From: Actinomadura oligospora ATCC 43269
GTDB taxonomy: Bacteria > Actinomycetota > Actinomycetes > Streptosporangiales > Streptosporangiaceae
Assembly: GCF_000518265.1 (NCBI RefSeq)
Contig: NZ_JADG01000012.1
Span: 186,001 to 250,000 of the forward strand
DNA: 64,000 nt
Reading direction: 5' to 3'
The notes beneath the pieces were generated by a model that saw only the letters and a program-made list of their open reading frames with translations, was not told the DNA's origin and did no database searches. A program made the translations under genes and the position numbers. This document shows, in pieces, positions 7,796 through 16,145 of this stretch. Each line of letters begins with the position of its first letter. The first letter of the stretch is position 1.

Positions 7796-9607
7796 TCAGC
7801 TCCCGGCCACGGCCTTCAGCACCTCCGGACGCAGCGTGCCGCGCAGTTCCCCGTAGGGGATCCTGGTCGCCGCGTCCTCCCGTCCGCACGCCATGTCGTA
7901 GCCGATCTGGGTCACCGGGACGTGGAACTCCACCCCCGTCGGCGTGAGCAGCGCCCGGAGCCCCTCCTTGTCGATGGACTCGGGGGTCAGGTACCGGGTG
8001 CCGGTCGGGCGGGTGTCCCGGCCGCAGAAGATGCCGTGGGGCGTGTGCCGTTCGAAGAGGAGGGTCAGGTCGCGTGCTCCCGCCACGGTGTCCACGGCGG
8101 GGAGCAGGAGGTCCCGGGTCGCCAGCTTGGTCCCGGTCGTCAGGTCCACCGTCAGCGTCGTCTTGAAGACGGTGTTCCGGTACCCGGACGTCGGGCGGTA
8201 CCGGACGGACAGGTAGCGCGGCCCCTTCACGCCGACGTCGACCGTGGACGCGGGCTGGAAGGAGTCTCCGGCCGGACGCGTCGGACCGACGAAGGCGGCG
8301 AAGTCGGTGTGGGCGTTCTCGGCCCACAGCTCCGCCGGGTCGCGGAGGAGCTTGTTGACGCGGTTCTCGATCGCCGCCGACGCGAGCCCGGTCACGTGCG
8401 GGTAGCCGACGGTCGCGGTGGCGTCCGGCCTGGTGAAGGTCTTGGTCTCGCTGAGCAGCGTGACCCGGATCGCCTTCGGGGACGGACTCGCCGCAGGATG
8501 CCCACCGTTCTGCGTGGCGACGTAGGTGCCCGCTCCACCTGCGATGACGGTCGTCGCGAGCGCCGCCGCGGCGACCTTCGCCCCGGTGGCGGCCAGCAAC
8601 CCGCCACCCCCGGCGACACCGGCCGCGCCCGCCGTGCCCGCCGCGCCTGCCGTGCCCGCCGCGCCCGCCGCGGTGGCGGCTCCTCCCGCGCTGAGGGCGG
8701 CGAGGGGGAAGGCGGCGGCCAGGGCCATGGCGAGCCCGGCCAGGGCGCGGACGCCCCGGGTCTCCCATTCGGGGCCGTAGGCGGCGGACGCGACGGTCTC
8801 CAGCTCGGCGGCGAAGTCGGCGGCGGACGCAGGACGGTCCGCCGCGTCCTTGGCGAGGCCGCGTCCGACGAGGGGACGCAGGGCCTCGGGGAGCCGCTCG
8901 AGCGGCGGCGGGGCGGTGAGGTGCAGGTTCGCGAGCGCGGCCCGGCTCTCGGCGGCGAAGGGACGTCCGCCCGTGACGGCCTCCACGAACACGCAGGTCG
9001 CGGCGTACACGTCGGTGGCGGGCGAGGCGGGTCCGCCGCGCCACTGCTCGGGGGCCATGTACGCGGGCGTCCCCACCACGGACGCCTCGCCGACCGGGAC
9101 CGCGATCCCGAAGTCGACCAGCTTGCTCAGCCCGTCCGGCCGGACGACCACGTTGCCCGGCTTGTAGTCGCGGTGGACGATCCCGGCGGCGTGGGCGGCG
9201 GCGAGCCCGCGCAGCGAGCCCTTGAGGACGGTCAGCGCCGCCTCTGGCGCGAGCACGCCGTTCTCGGCGAGGACGCGCGCCAGCGGGACGCCGTCGACCG
9301 CCTCCATCACCAGCGCCGCACCACCCGCCGACCCCTCCGGCGCGATCACGAACCGGAACAGCCGGACCACGTGCGGGTCGACGACCCGGCCGAGCATGAC
9401 CGCCTCGTCCCGCAGCCGGGCGAGCCGCCGCGCGCGCTCCTCCGGGTCGTCCGCGGGGAGGTCGAGGTACTTGATCGCGACCGGCGTCCCGGCGTCCTCG
9501 TGCCGCGCGAGGACGACCCGTCCCTGCGCCCCCGCCCCGAGTTCGCGCAGCTCCTCGAACCCCGCGACCCGCCACCGCCGTCCGGCGCTCCCGCGGGCCG
9601 GGGTCAT
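7796..9607 (-). CDS. Membrane Ser/Thr protein kinase with extracellular RsiV/DUF3298-like domain
   Basis: A 603-aa PknB-type kinase. Residues about 15-270 carry the Gly loop GAGAQGRV, VAIK (catalytic Lys), HRDYKPGN (the usual Leu is Tyr), DFG and the APE motif. An Ala/Gly-rich stretch with the membrane segment follows at about 290-370. The outer domain (about 385-603) resembles the end of the neighbouring lipoprotein and DUF3298/RsiV domains (RYLTPESIDKEG, PYGELRGTLRPEV). The ATG overlaps the stop of the upstream lipoprotein gene (ATGA), so both are coupled. The lipoprotein may be its sensor or ligand-binding partner. Confidence 0.9.
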   Translation of the reverse strand: MTPARGSAGRRWRVAGFEELRELGAGAQGRVVLARHEDAGTPVAIKYLDLPADDPEERARRLARLRDEAVMLGRVVDPHVVRLFRFVIAPEGSAGGAALVMEAVDGVPLARVLAENGVLAPEAALTVLKGSLRGLAAAHAAGIVHRDYKPGNVVVRPDGLSKLVDFGIAVPVGEASVVGTPAYMAPEQWRGGPASPATDVYAATCVFVEAVTGGRPFAAESRAALANLHLTAPPPLERLPEALRPLVGRGLAKDAADRPASAADFAAELETVASAAYGPEWETRGVRALAGLAMALAAAFPLAALSAGGAATAAGAAGTAGAAGTAGAAGVAGGGGLLAATGAKVAAAALATTVIAGGAGTYVATQNGGHPAASPSPKAIRVTLLSETKTFTRPDATATVGYPHVTGLASAAIENRVNKLLRDPAELWAENAHTDFAAFVGPTRPAGDSFQPASTVDVGVKGPRYLSVRYRPTSGYRNTVFKTTLTVDLTTGTKLATRDLLLPAVDTVAGARDLTLLFERHTPHGIFCGRDTRPTGTRYLTPESIDKEGLRALLTPTGVEFHVPVTQIGYDMACGREDAATRIPYGELRGTLRPEVLKAVAGS

Positions 9608-10422
9608 TTCTTCGAGGCTGCGGCCTGGAGCCGGGACAGGACGTCCGGCTTCACGATGTCCTTGAGCTTGGAGTACGGCGCGCTGAAGGTGAAGCTGGAG
9701 CAGTCGGTGCCGATCGTCGACCAGACCAGGTTCATGCCGTTCCGGTCGAAGTACAGCCCGGCGCTCGGCGGCGTCTCGACCGGGCCGTCCTGCTTGCCGG
9801 GCAGGAAGTCCTTGCGCTGGATGTCGGACAGGTCACACTGCTTCCAGTCGTCCTTCGGGCCGGACAGCGTGTCCCACAGGTCCTTGGTGTCGTCGAGGGT
9901 CTTGCCGGTCAGCACGTCCTCCGGGCCGAGGGCCTTGCCCGCCTTGACGTCCACGGTGACCGGGACGGTCGGCAGCGCCTCCTCGCTCTCGTAGCAGGGG
10001 ATCATGGTGAACGCGCTGGTCGCGGACACGATGTCCGGGCCGCCGAGGCCGAACCGCACCTTGGTCTGCACGATGCTCGGCTTCCCCTTGCACTGCTTGC
10101 GCCGCTCGGCGTCCAGGGTCGCGCCGAACCACTTGACGGCCCAGTCCAGCGGGGCGTGGAACTCCTGCCCGATGCGCTGCTCGACGGCCTTGTCGGCCAG
10201 CCCGCCGACCTTGACGTACTCGGCGTCCTTGAACTTGACCAGCTGCTGGGGGTGGTCGCTGTTGTCCTGGAGGACGACCGTCCCCTTCGCCGGGACGTCC
10301 GCCGCGGCCGGGCCCCCTCCGCCTCCGTCCCCTCCGGACGAGCACCCGGCCAGCGCCGTCCCGGTCACCGCCACCGCCACCGCCACCGTGACTCTCGCCA
10401 CATTCCGCACGACCGTCCGCAT
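9604..10422 (-). CDS. Lipoprotein coupled to the Ser/Thr kinase
   Basis: A 272-aa lipoprotein: basic N-region MRTVVRNVARV, hydrophobic core, and lipobox LAGC followed by a Gly-rich linker. The mature part has four Cys residues likely to form disulfides and motifs such as GLYFDRNGMNLVWS and FSAPYSKLKDIV that recall DUF3298-like domains. The start at 10422 is set by GGGAGG 8 nt upstream; an in-frame start 13 codons earlier has no ribosome site. It ends in an ATGA overlap with the kinase gene, implying joint function at the membrane. Confidence 0.85.
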   Translation of the reverse strand: MRTVVRNVARVTVAVAVAVTGTALAGCSSGGDGGGGGPAAADVPAKGTVVLQDNSDHPQQLVKFKDAEYVKVGGLADKAVEQRIGQEFHAPLDWAVKWFGATLDAERRKQCKGKPSIVQTKVRFGLGGPDIVSATSAFTMIPCYESEEALPTVPVTVDVKAGKALGPEDVLTGKTLDDTKDLWDTLSGPKDDWKQCDLSDIQRKDFLPGKQDGPVETPPSAGLYFDRNGMNLVWSTIGTDCSSFTFSAPYSKLKDIVKPDVLSRLQAAASKK

Positions 10423-10539
10423 GCGTTCCGCCTCCCTCGTCCGCGAACCTGGGCGCATCACAGAATGTCAGGATCCCGCCGGAACGGCGGCCAGTCCCGG
10501 CCACCCGGAACACGGAAAACCCCGGTCCCGCAGGGCAGG

Positions 10540-10566
10540 GGGAATACCCCAGATCGGGGAAACGTT
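10540..10566 (+). promoter_or_regulatory. SigR/SigH-type promoter ahead of the DEAD-box helicase
   Basis: GGGAAT, exactly 18 nt, then GTT matches the thiol-oxidative-stress sigma factor consensus (Streptomyces SigR, mycobacterial SigH: GGAAT-N18-GTT). It points toward the helicase and would give a leader of roughly 300 nt. Sequence match only. Confidence 0.55.
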
Positions 10567-10874
10567 GGGACAGGTGATCGGCTATTGGTGTAGGAACACC
10601 ACCGCCGGTACACTGCGTCGCGGAGTGTGACCGCACGCAGCCACAGTGAGTGACTGCTTTCAACCCCTGACTGCGGTCGCCGTAAGGAATTGATCGACGG
10701 CTGGTCCCTCCCGCGCGAGCGCGCGGCCACGGAAAGCGACCGGCGGGCAAGCGGCCTGCCGGGATCGCAGCCGTGCGAGGTCGGCCCGGAGCACCGGCGA
10801 ACGGGCTCCGGCGGAGCCGACGGCGCTGCGCCGCGAACGGGAGCGAGGACCCCGCATATTGGAGGCTGGAAGCC
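10567..10874 (+). other. Long leader region of the helicase, with a possible leader frame
   Basis: This is about 300 nt between the SigR-like promoter and the helicase. It contains GACCGCA near 10628 pairing with TGCGGTC near 10672. An open frame starts TTG at 10690 and its TGA at 10876-10878 overlaps the proposed CTG start of the helicase. The frame's ribosome site (AAGGAA) touches its start, so translation of it is doubtful. Confidence 0.4.
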
Positions 10875-13800
10875 CTGACTACCTTTGCTGACCTCGGGGT
10901 CGTACCCGAGATAGCCGATGCCCTGAAAGCCGAGGGCATCGTCGACGCGTTCCCCATCCAGGAGCTCGCCCTGCCGATCGCGCTGGGCGGCCACGACATC
11001 ATCGGCCAGGCCCGCACCGGCACCGGCAAGACGCTCGCGTTCGGCATCGCCGCGCTGCAGCGCATCGAGCACGGGCACATCAAGCCGCAGGCCCTGGTCA
11101 TCGCCCCGACCCGTGAACTGGCCCTCCAGGTCACCGACGACCTGCTGGTCGCGGGCGGCAAGCTCGGCACCCGCGTGCTGTCGGTGTACGGCGGCCGCGC
11201 GTACGAGCCCCAGATCGAGGCGCTGCGCACCGGCGTGGACGTCGTCGTCGGCACCCCGGGCCGGCTGCTCGACCTCGCCAAGCAGAAGTACCTCGACCTG
11301 TCCGAGGTCAAGGTGCTCGTACTGGACGAGGCCGACCGCATGCTCGACCTCGGGTTCCTGCCCGACATCGAGCGGATCATCAAGCGCGTCCCGGAGAAGC
11401 GCCAGACGATGCTGTTCTCGGCGACCATGCCGGGCGAGATCGCCGCGCTGTCCCGCCGCTACCTGACCCGTCCCACCAACGTCCGCGCCGAGGCGCACTC
11501 GGAGTCCGAGGCCACGCCGCAGGTCCAGCAGTTCGTGTGGCAGGCCCACCAGATGGACAAGCCCGAGATGGTCGCCCGCCTGCTCCAGGCGGAGGGCCGC
11601 GGCCTGACCATGGTGTTCTGCCAGACCAAGCGGGCCTGCGACCGTGTCGCCGCCGACCTGGTCCAGCGCGGCTTCGACGCCGCCGCCGTCCACGGCGACC
11701 TCGGCCAGTCGCAGCGCGAGCGCGCGCTCCGCGCGTTCCGCAGCGGCAAGATCGAGGTGCTGGTCGCCACCGACGTCGCCGCGCGCGGCCTCGACGTGGA
11801 CGACGTCACGCACGTGGTCAACTTCGAGTGCCCCGACAGCGCGGAGACCTACGTCCACCGCATCGGCCGCACCGGCCGCGCGGGGCGCGAGGGCACCGCC
11901 GTCACCCTGGTCGACTGGTCGGACATCCCACGCTGGAAGCTGATCAACACCACCCTCGACCTGGACTTCGCCCAGCCCGAGGAGACCTACTCCAGCAGCC
12001 CCCACTTCTTCGAGGCCCTCGGCATCCCCAAGGGCACCCGGGGCACCCTCCCGAAGGACCGCCGCCACGGCCGCGCCGGTCTGGAGGCCGAGGAGCTGGA
12101 GGACATCGGCGAGACCGGCAAGACCCGCTCCCGCGACCGCGACCGCGACCGGGATCGGGATCGTGACCGGGATCGCGACCGTGGCCAGGACCGGGACCGT
12201 GGCCAGGACCGCGAGCGGGACGAGGACCGTCCGCGCCGCAACCGCCGCTCCCGTTCCCGCACGCGCACCCGCAGCGGCCGTCCGCTCTCCGAGCGGCCCG
12301 ACGTGCTGCCCCCGTCGCAGCCCGTCGAGGAGTTCACGGCGCAGCCGGTCGCGGAGCCCGCTCCGCAGCCCGTCGTGGAGCCCGCGGCGCGTCCCGCAGC
12401 GCAGGACGAGCCCGCCGAGACCCCGCGTCGCCGCAAGCGCAGCCGCGGCCGCAAGGACCGGCAGCCCGCCGCGTCCGCCCCGGCCGTCGTCTCCACCCCG
12501 GAGACCGCGCCCCCGGCGGAGGCCCTCGTCGAGGACGCCCCGAGGCGTCCCCGCCGTCGCGTCACGACGTCCCAGGACGAAGCCCTGGCCGCCGAGCGCG
12601 AGGCCATCCGCAGGGCCAAGCAGGCCGCGGACGCCGAGCCGAAGCGCAAGCGCACCCGCAGGGCCCCCGGCTCCGAGACCCCGGCCCGCCAGGCCGAGGT
12701 GAACGGCACCGAGCGCACCCTTCCGGGACGGGCCACCGCAGGTGACCCCACGACCGAGGCGTCCGCCGAGGTCAAGCCCGCGAACACGCCGAACGCCGCC
12801 GCCACGGCCGAAGCCGCACCGAAGCGCACCCGCGCCCGCAGGTCGGCCGAGGCCACGACCGCCGCGGACGCGACCGCCGAGGCCACGCCGCGACGGACAC
12901 GGACGCGCAAGCCCGCAGGGGTGGACGCCGCCGCGACCGCGGAGGCCGCACCGAAGCGCACGCGCAAGAGCGTCGCGACCGAGGCTCCCGCCGAGGTCAC
13001 GGCCGCCCCTGAGGCGGACACCGCCGCTACGGCCGAAGCCGCGCCCAAGCGCACCCGCACCCGCAAGTCGGCCGAGGCTCCGACCACGACGGAGGCGCCC
13101 ATCGACGCCCCCGCCACGGCCGAGGCCACGACCGCCACGGACGCGACCGCCGAGGCCGCACCGAAGCGCACGCGGACGCGCAAGACCACGGCGAGTGCCG
13201 CCGAAGCCACGGCCGCGCCTGAGGCGGACACCGCGCCGAAGCGCACCCGCGCCCGCAAGACCGTCGTGACCGAGGCTCCCGCCGAGGCCACGACCCCTGC
13301 GGACGCGACCGCCGAGGCCGCACCGAAGCGCACGCGCACCCGCAAGTCCGCCGAGGCTCCGACCACGACGGAGGCGCCCATCGACGCCCCCGCCACGGCC
13401 GAGGCCACGACCGCCACGGACGCGACCGCCGAGGCCGCACCGAAGCGCACGCGGACGCGCAAGACCACGGCGAGTGCCGCCGAAGCCACGGCCGCGCCTG
13501 AGACGGACGCCGCCGCTACGGCCGAAGCCGCGCCCAGGCGCACGCGCACCCGCAAGGCCAGCGCCCCCGAGGTCACGGCCACCGCGGACGCGACCGCCGA
13601 GGCCGCGCCGAAGCGGACGCGGGCTCGCAAGGTGACCGCAGGTGAGGTCGCGACCGAGGCGTCTGCCGAGGTCACGGCCGCGCAGGCGGGTGCCGGCGCC
13701 GCCGCGACCGCTGAGGCCGCGCCCAAGCGGACGCGGGCCCGGAAGGCCACGGCCACCGCTGCGGCGGACGTGTCCGTCGACGTGAGCGCGACGGCCGAGG

Positions 13801-14384
13801 CCACGCCGAAGCGGACGCGGACGCGCAAGGCCGCGGTGAGTGCCGCCGAGACCACGGCCGCTCCGGCCGGGGCCGCCGGCGACGCGGTCACCGCTGAGGT
13901 GGACGCCGCGCCCAAGCGCACGCGGGCTCGGAAGACCGTCGCGGCCGACGAGGTCGTGGCCGAGGCTCCGGCCGAGGTCAAGACCACGCGGACGCGCAAG
14001 GCCGCTGCGGACGCGTCGGACGACGCCGCCGCGACGGCTGAGGTCGCGCCCAAGCGCACGCGGGCTCGGAAGGGCACCGCAGGTGAGGCCACGGCATCCG
14101 CCGAGGCCACGGGCGCGCAGGCCACCGCCGAGGCGGCGCCGAAGCGCACGCGGACCCGCAAGGCCGCCGAGGCCGACGGTGCCGAGGTCAAGCCGAAGCG
14201 CACTCGGAAGGCGGCCGCTCCGGCGGCCGGGACCGAGGCCTCGGCCGAGGCGGACGCCGCGGCCGAGGCGCCCAAGCGGACGCGGGCCCGGAAGGCGACC
14301 GCGGACGCGGCGGAGGCCGAGGCCAAGCCGCGCCGGGCACGCCGTCCGGCGGGTGCTCCGGTCGAGGAGCCGCAGGGCGTCTGA
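10875..14384 (+). CDS. DEAD-box RNA helicase with giant basic repeat tail
   Basis: An approximately 1169-aa RNA helicase. The core (about residues 1-390) has all motifs: FPIQ (Q), ARTGTGKT (I), PTRELALQ (Ia), GTPGR (Ib), DEAD (II), SAT (III), VFCQTK (IV), ATDVAARGLDV (V) and HRIGRTGRAG (VI). A long run of Arg-Asp pairs follows near residue 415-450, then about 700 disordered residues of Ala/Thr/Glu with about 18 copies of PKRTRTRK or close variants. The core is expected to start LTTFADLG; the best start is CTG 10875, 9 nt after TTGGAGG, because no ATG, GTG or TTG there has a ribosome site. It probably remodels RNA or ribosomes, with the tail binding RNA. Confidence 0.9.
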   Translation: MTTFADLGVVPEIADALKAEGIVDAFPIQELALPIALGGHDIIGQARTGTGKTLAFGIAALQRIEHGHIKPQALVIAPTRELALQVTDDLLVAGGKLGTRVLSVYGGRAYEPQIEALRTGVDVVVGTPGRLLDLAKQKYLDLSEVKVLVLDEADRMLDLGFLPDIERIIKRVPEKRQTMLFSATMPGEIAALSRRYLTRPTNVRAEAHSESEATPQVQQFVWQAHQMDKPEMVARLLQAEGRGLTMVFCQTKRACDRVAADLVQRGFDAAAVHGDLGQSQRERALRAFRSGKIEVLVATDVAARGLDVDDVTHVVNFECPDSAETYVHRIGRTGRAGREGTAVTLVDWSDIPRWKLINTTLDLDFAQPEETYSSSPHFFEALGIPKGTRGTLPKDRRHGRAGLEAEELEDIGETGKTRSRDRDRDRDRDRDRDRDRGQDRDRGQDRERDEDRPRRNRRSRSRTRTRSGRPLSERPDVLPPSQPVEEFTAQPVAEPAPQPVVEPAARPAAQDEPAETPRRRKRSRGRKDRQPAASAPAVVSTPETAPPAEALVEDAPRRPRRRVTTSQDEALAAEREAIRRAKQAADAEPKRKRTRRAPGSETPARQAEVNGTERTLPGRATAGDPTTEASAEVKPANTPNAAATAEAAPKRTRARRSAEATTAADATAEATPRRTRTRKPAGVDAAATAEAAPKRTRKSVATEAPAEVTAAPEADTAATAEAAPKRTRTRKSAEAPTTTEAPIDAPATAEATTATDATAEAAPKRTRTRKTTASAAEATAAPEADTAPKRTRARKTVVTEAPAEATTPADATAEAAPKRTRTRKSAEAPTTTEAPIDAPATAEATTATDATAEAAPKRTRTRKTTASAAEATAAPETDAAATAEAAPRRTRTRKASAPEVTATADATAEAAPKRTRARKVTAGEVATEASAEVTAAQAGAGAAATAEAAPKRTRARKATATAAADVSVDVSATAEATPKRTRTRKAAVSAAETTAAPAGAAGDAVTAEVDAAPKRTRARKTVAADEVVAEAPAEVKTTRTRKAAADASDDAAATAEVAPKRTRARKGTAGEATASAEATGAQATAEAAPKRTRTRKAAEADGAEVKPKRTRKAAAPAAGTEASAEADAAAEAPKRTRARKATADAAEAEAKPRRARRPAGAPVEEPQGV
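13071..13502 (+). repeat. 153-bp exact direct repeat inside the helicase tail
   Basis: Bases 13071-13223 and 13350-13502 are identical over 153 bp, read by eye, and 279 bp apart. Each encodes two basic PKRTRTRK modules with their Ala/Thr/Glu linkers. The identity, including third codon positions, points to recent in-frame duplication or recombination. Confidence 0.9.
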
Positions 14385-14405
14385 CCCACGGAGTGAGAAC
14401 ACAGA

Positions 14406-14440
14406 AACGCCGGTCCCGGGACATTCGGGACCGGCGTTTT
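14406..14440 (+). terminator. Intrinsic terminator after the helicase
   Basis: A perfect 13-bp stem (AACGCCGGTCCCG), 7-nt loop and a T-run (TTTTCGTTT) lie 22 bp after the helicase stop. This is the most typical rho-independent terminator in the window. Confidence 0.9.
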
Positions 14441-14633
14441 CGTTTCCGCGTAACTGAAGAAATTTCACGTCCGCTGCCGGGGTGATACAGGCCCGCCGTT
14501 CTCACGTCACCGGACGAGATCAGCGTTCTCGGCATGAACCCCGGTCCCTCTCACCGCCGGTTCCTCGCATCCGGCGCCGGGGCGCGACGGTCGCGTCCCT
14601 GCTCCCGCCGTCCGTGTGCGTGGCGGCGGAGGG

Positions 14634-15062
14634 TCAGCCGCAGTGGACCCGCTGCAGGACGCGCTCCACGTAGCCGTTGGGGCCGGTGATGCCACCCCTG
14701 ACGTTGATGCAGTCGACGGGGGCGTAGACGTAGACCGGGCCCGCGTAGTAGCCGAAGGGGCCGTGTTCGTCGTCGGCGTAGGCGCCCGGGTAACGGCCGA
14801 TGCTGACCTGCGTGTAGGTGAAGGTGCCCGGACTGAAGGCGTTGTACATGAGGGCGCAGTTCTTCTTCGCGGTGGCGTTCCAGTAGACCTCCAGGGTCCC
14901 GACCCGGGTCCCTGAGGCGGGGACGGCGTAGACGCCCACCCGGCTGTAACCGGCCCCACAGGGCCCGTCGGCGTGCGCCGGGGCGGCCGTGAGGGCGGGG
15001 CTGGCGACCAGGACGGTGGAGAAGGCCACGGCGGCGGCCGTGGACCTGCTGCGCAGGCGCAT
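14634..15062 (-). CDS. Secreted SapA-like (spore-associated) protein
   Basis: A 142-aa protein with a Sec signal peptide: basic MRLRSRS, hydrophobic AAAVAFSTVLVASPAL, and cleavage after AHA. The mature part (about 110 aa) has four Cys, VYWNATAKKNC and YAGPVYVYA. These resemble the Streptomyces spore-associated protein A group of small secreted proteins of unknown role. The ATG at 15062 is chosen because it begins the signal peptide. It lies convergent to the helicase terminator. Confidence 0.65.
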   Translation of the reverse strand: MRLRSRSTAAAVAFSTVLVASPALTAAPAHADGPCGAGYSRVGVYAVPASGTRVGTLEVYWNATAKKNCALMYNAFSPGTFTYTQVSIGRYPGAYADDEHGPFGYYAGPVYVYAPVDCINVRGGITGPNGYVERVLQRVHCG

Positions 15063-15389
15063 GCTGCACTCGCTTTCGTCTGTGGGGTGAGGGGATCGCC
15101 GCCGTGGCCGGTGGGCCCTCGGCGCGCGGTGCGGCTCATCCAAACACAAACGATCTTGGGCGGCAACGCGCCCGCCCTGGTCACACCGGTGGCGCGTCAG
15201 ATGAGGACGTCGAGGACGTGCGGGGAACCCGCCGCAGATGTCGTCCATCGTGGCGTCCGCGGCCGAGTCCGGGCACCTGGGCTCGGGCAGCCCGATCCAG
15301 GGCGCGGGGATCACCTACGAGGTCCCGGACGCGCTGGCCTCGCATCCGGACGTCCGGCCCCTCGCCGTCCGACCCGCTCGGGGGACGGG
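15063..15389. other. Intergenic region without a recognised gene
   Basis: About 330 bp between the secreted protein and the GDPD gene. An A/T-richer patch near 15140-15155 could hold the promoter of the secreted-protein gene. Open frames here have no homology signs and no ribosome sites. Confidence 0.5.
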
Positions 15390-16076
15390 TCAGGCGGTGC
15401 CGTCGCGGAGGTCGAGGGCCTGGCGGGGGTGGTCGGTGATGAGGACCTCGACGCGTGGGTCGGTGAGGAAGCGGCGCATCTGGGGCTCGGCGTTGACCGT
15501 CCAGATCATCGCCGGGAATCCGGCCCGCGCGATCTGGGCGAGGACGCCGACGCGCGCCAGACGGTGGTTCAGCGCGACCAGGTCGGCGCCGGACTCACGG
15601 ATCGCGCGCACGGGGAGGAAATCCCGGTGCGCGCCGCGTTCCCAGAGGCTGCGTCCCACCGACATCGCGACCCGGACGTGCGGGAAGTCGCGCTTGATCT
15701 GCCGGATGCTGGCGACGTCACGGGTGGTGACGACGAAGCCGTCCGGGCCGAGCGCCGCCTCCGCCAGCTCGACCAGTTCGGTCTCGCAGCCGCGCTCCTT
15801 GAGGTCCAGGTGGCCGAGGGCGCTTCCGGCGATGATCTCCATCGCCTCGCTGACCAGCGGGATCGGATGGTCGGACAGCTCGGCGGCGCGGTCGCGGGCG
15901 AGCCGCGCGAGCGGCAGTCCGCCGACCGTGGGATCGTGGTGGACGACCAGCGCGCCGTCGCCGGTGCGGCGGACGTCGATCTCGACGTAGTCGGCGCCCG
16001 AGCGGGCGGCGTCGTGGAGTCCGGTCAGGCCCGCCGCGTCACGGCGGTGGGCGGAGACCGCCGGGTGCGGGGCCAC
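15390..16076 (-). CDS. Glycerophosphodiester phosphodiesterase
   Basis: A 228-aa TIM-barrel GDPD that hydrolyses glycerophosphodiesters to glycerol-3-phosphate and an alcohol. Key motifs are SAHRR (catalytic His), EIDVRRTGDGALVVHHDPTV (metal-binding Glu, Asp and second His), GHLDLKE, WTVN and ITDHP. No signal peptide is present, so it is cytosolic. GTG start. It is divergent from the alpha/beta hydrolase with a 69-bp shared promoter region. Confidence 0.92.
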   Translation of the reverse strand: MAPHPAVSAHRRDAAGLTGLHDAARSGADYVEIDVRRTGDGALVVHHDPTVGGLPLARLARDRAAELSDHPIPLVSEAMEIIAGSALGHLDLKERGCETELVELAEAALGPDGFVVTTRDVASIRQIKRDFPHVRVAMSVGRSLWERGAHRDFLPVRAIRESGADLVALNHRLARVGVLAQIARAGFPAMIWTVNAEPQMRRFLTDPRVEVLITDHPRQALDLRDGTA

Positions 16077-16145
16077 GGCCCGAACGCTACCACCGAAGCG
16101 TCTTCGGAGGTGTTCTGACCGGCGCGTTCAGTATGCTGACGGCCC

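Noticed and set aside
10458..14468. Very long minus-strand open frame opposite the helicase
   Set aside because: It is the mirror of the helicase repeat tail (Leu/Gly/Arg-rich translation), has no family similarity and contains the helicase terminator.
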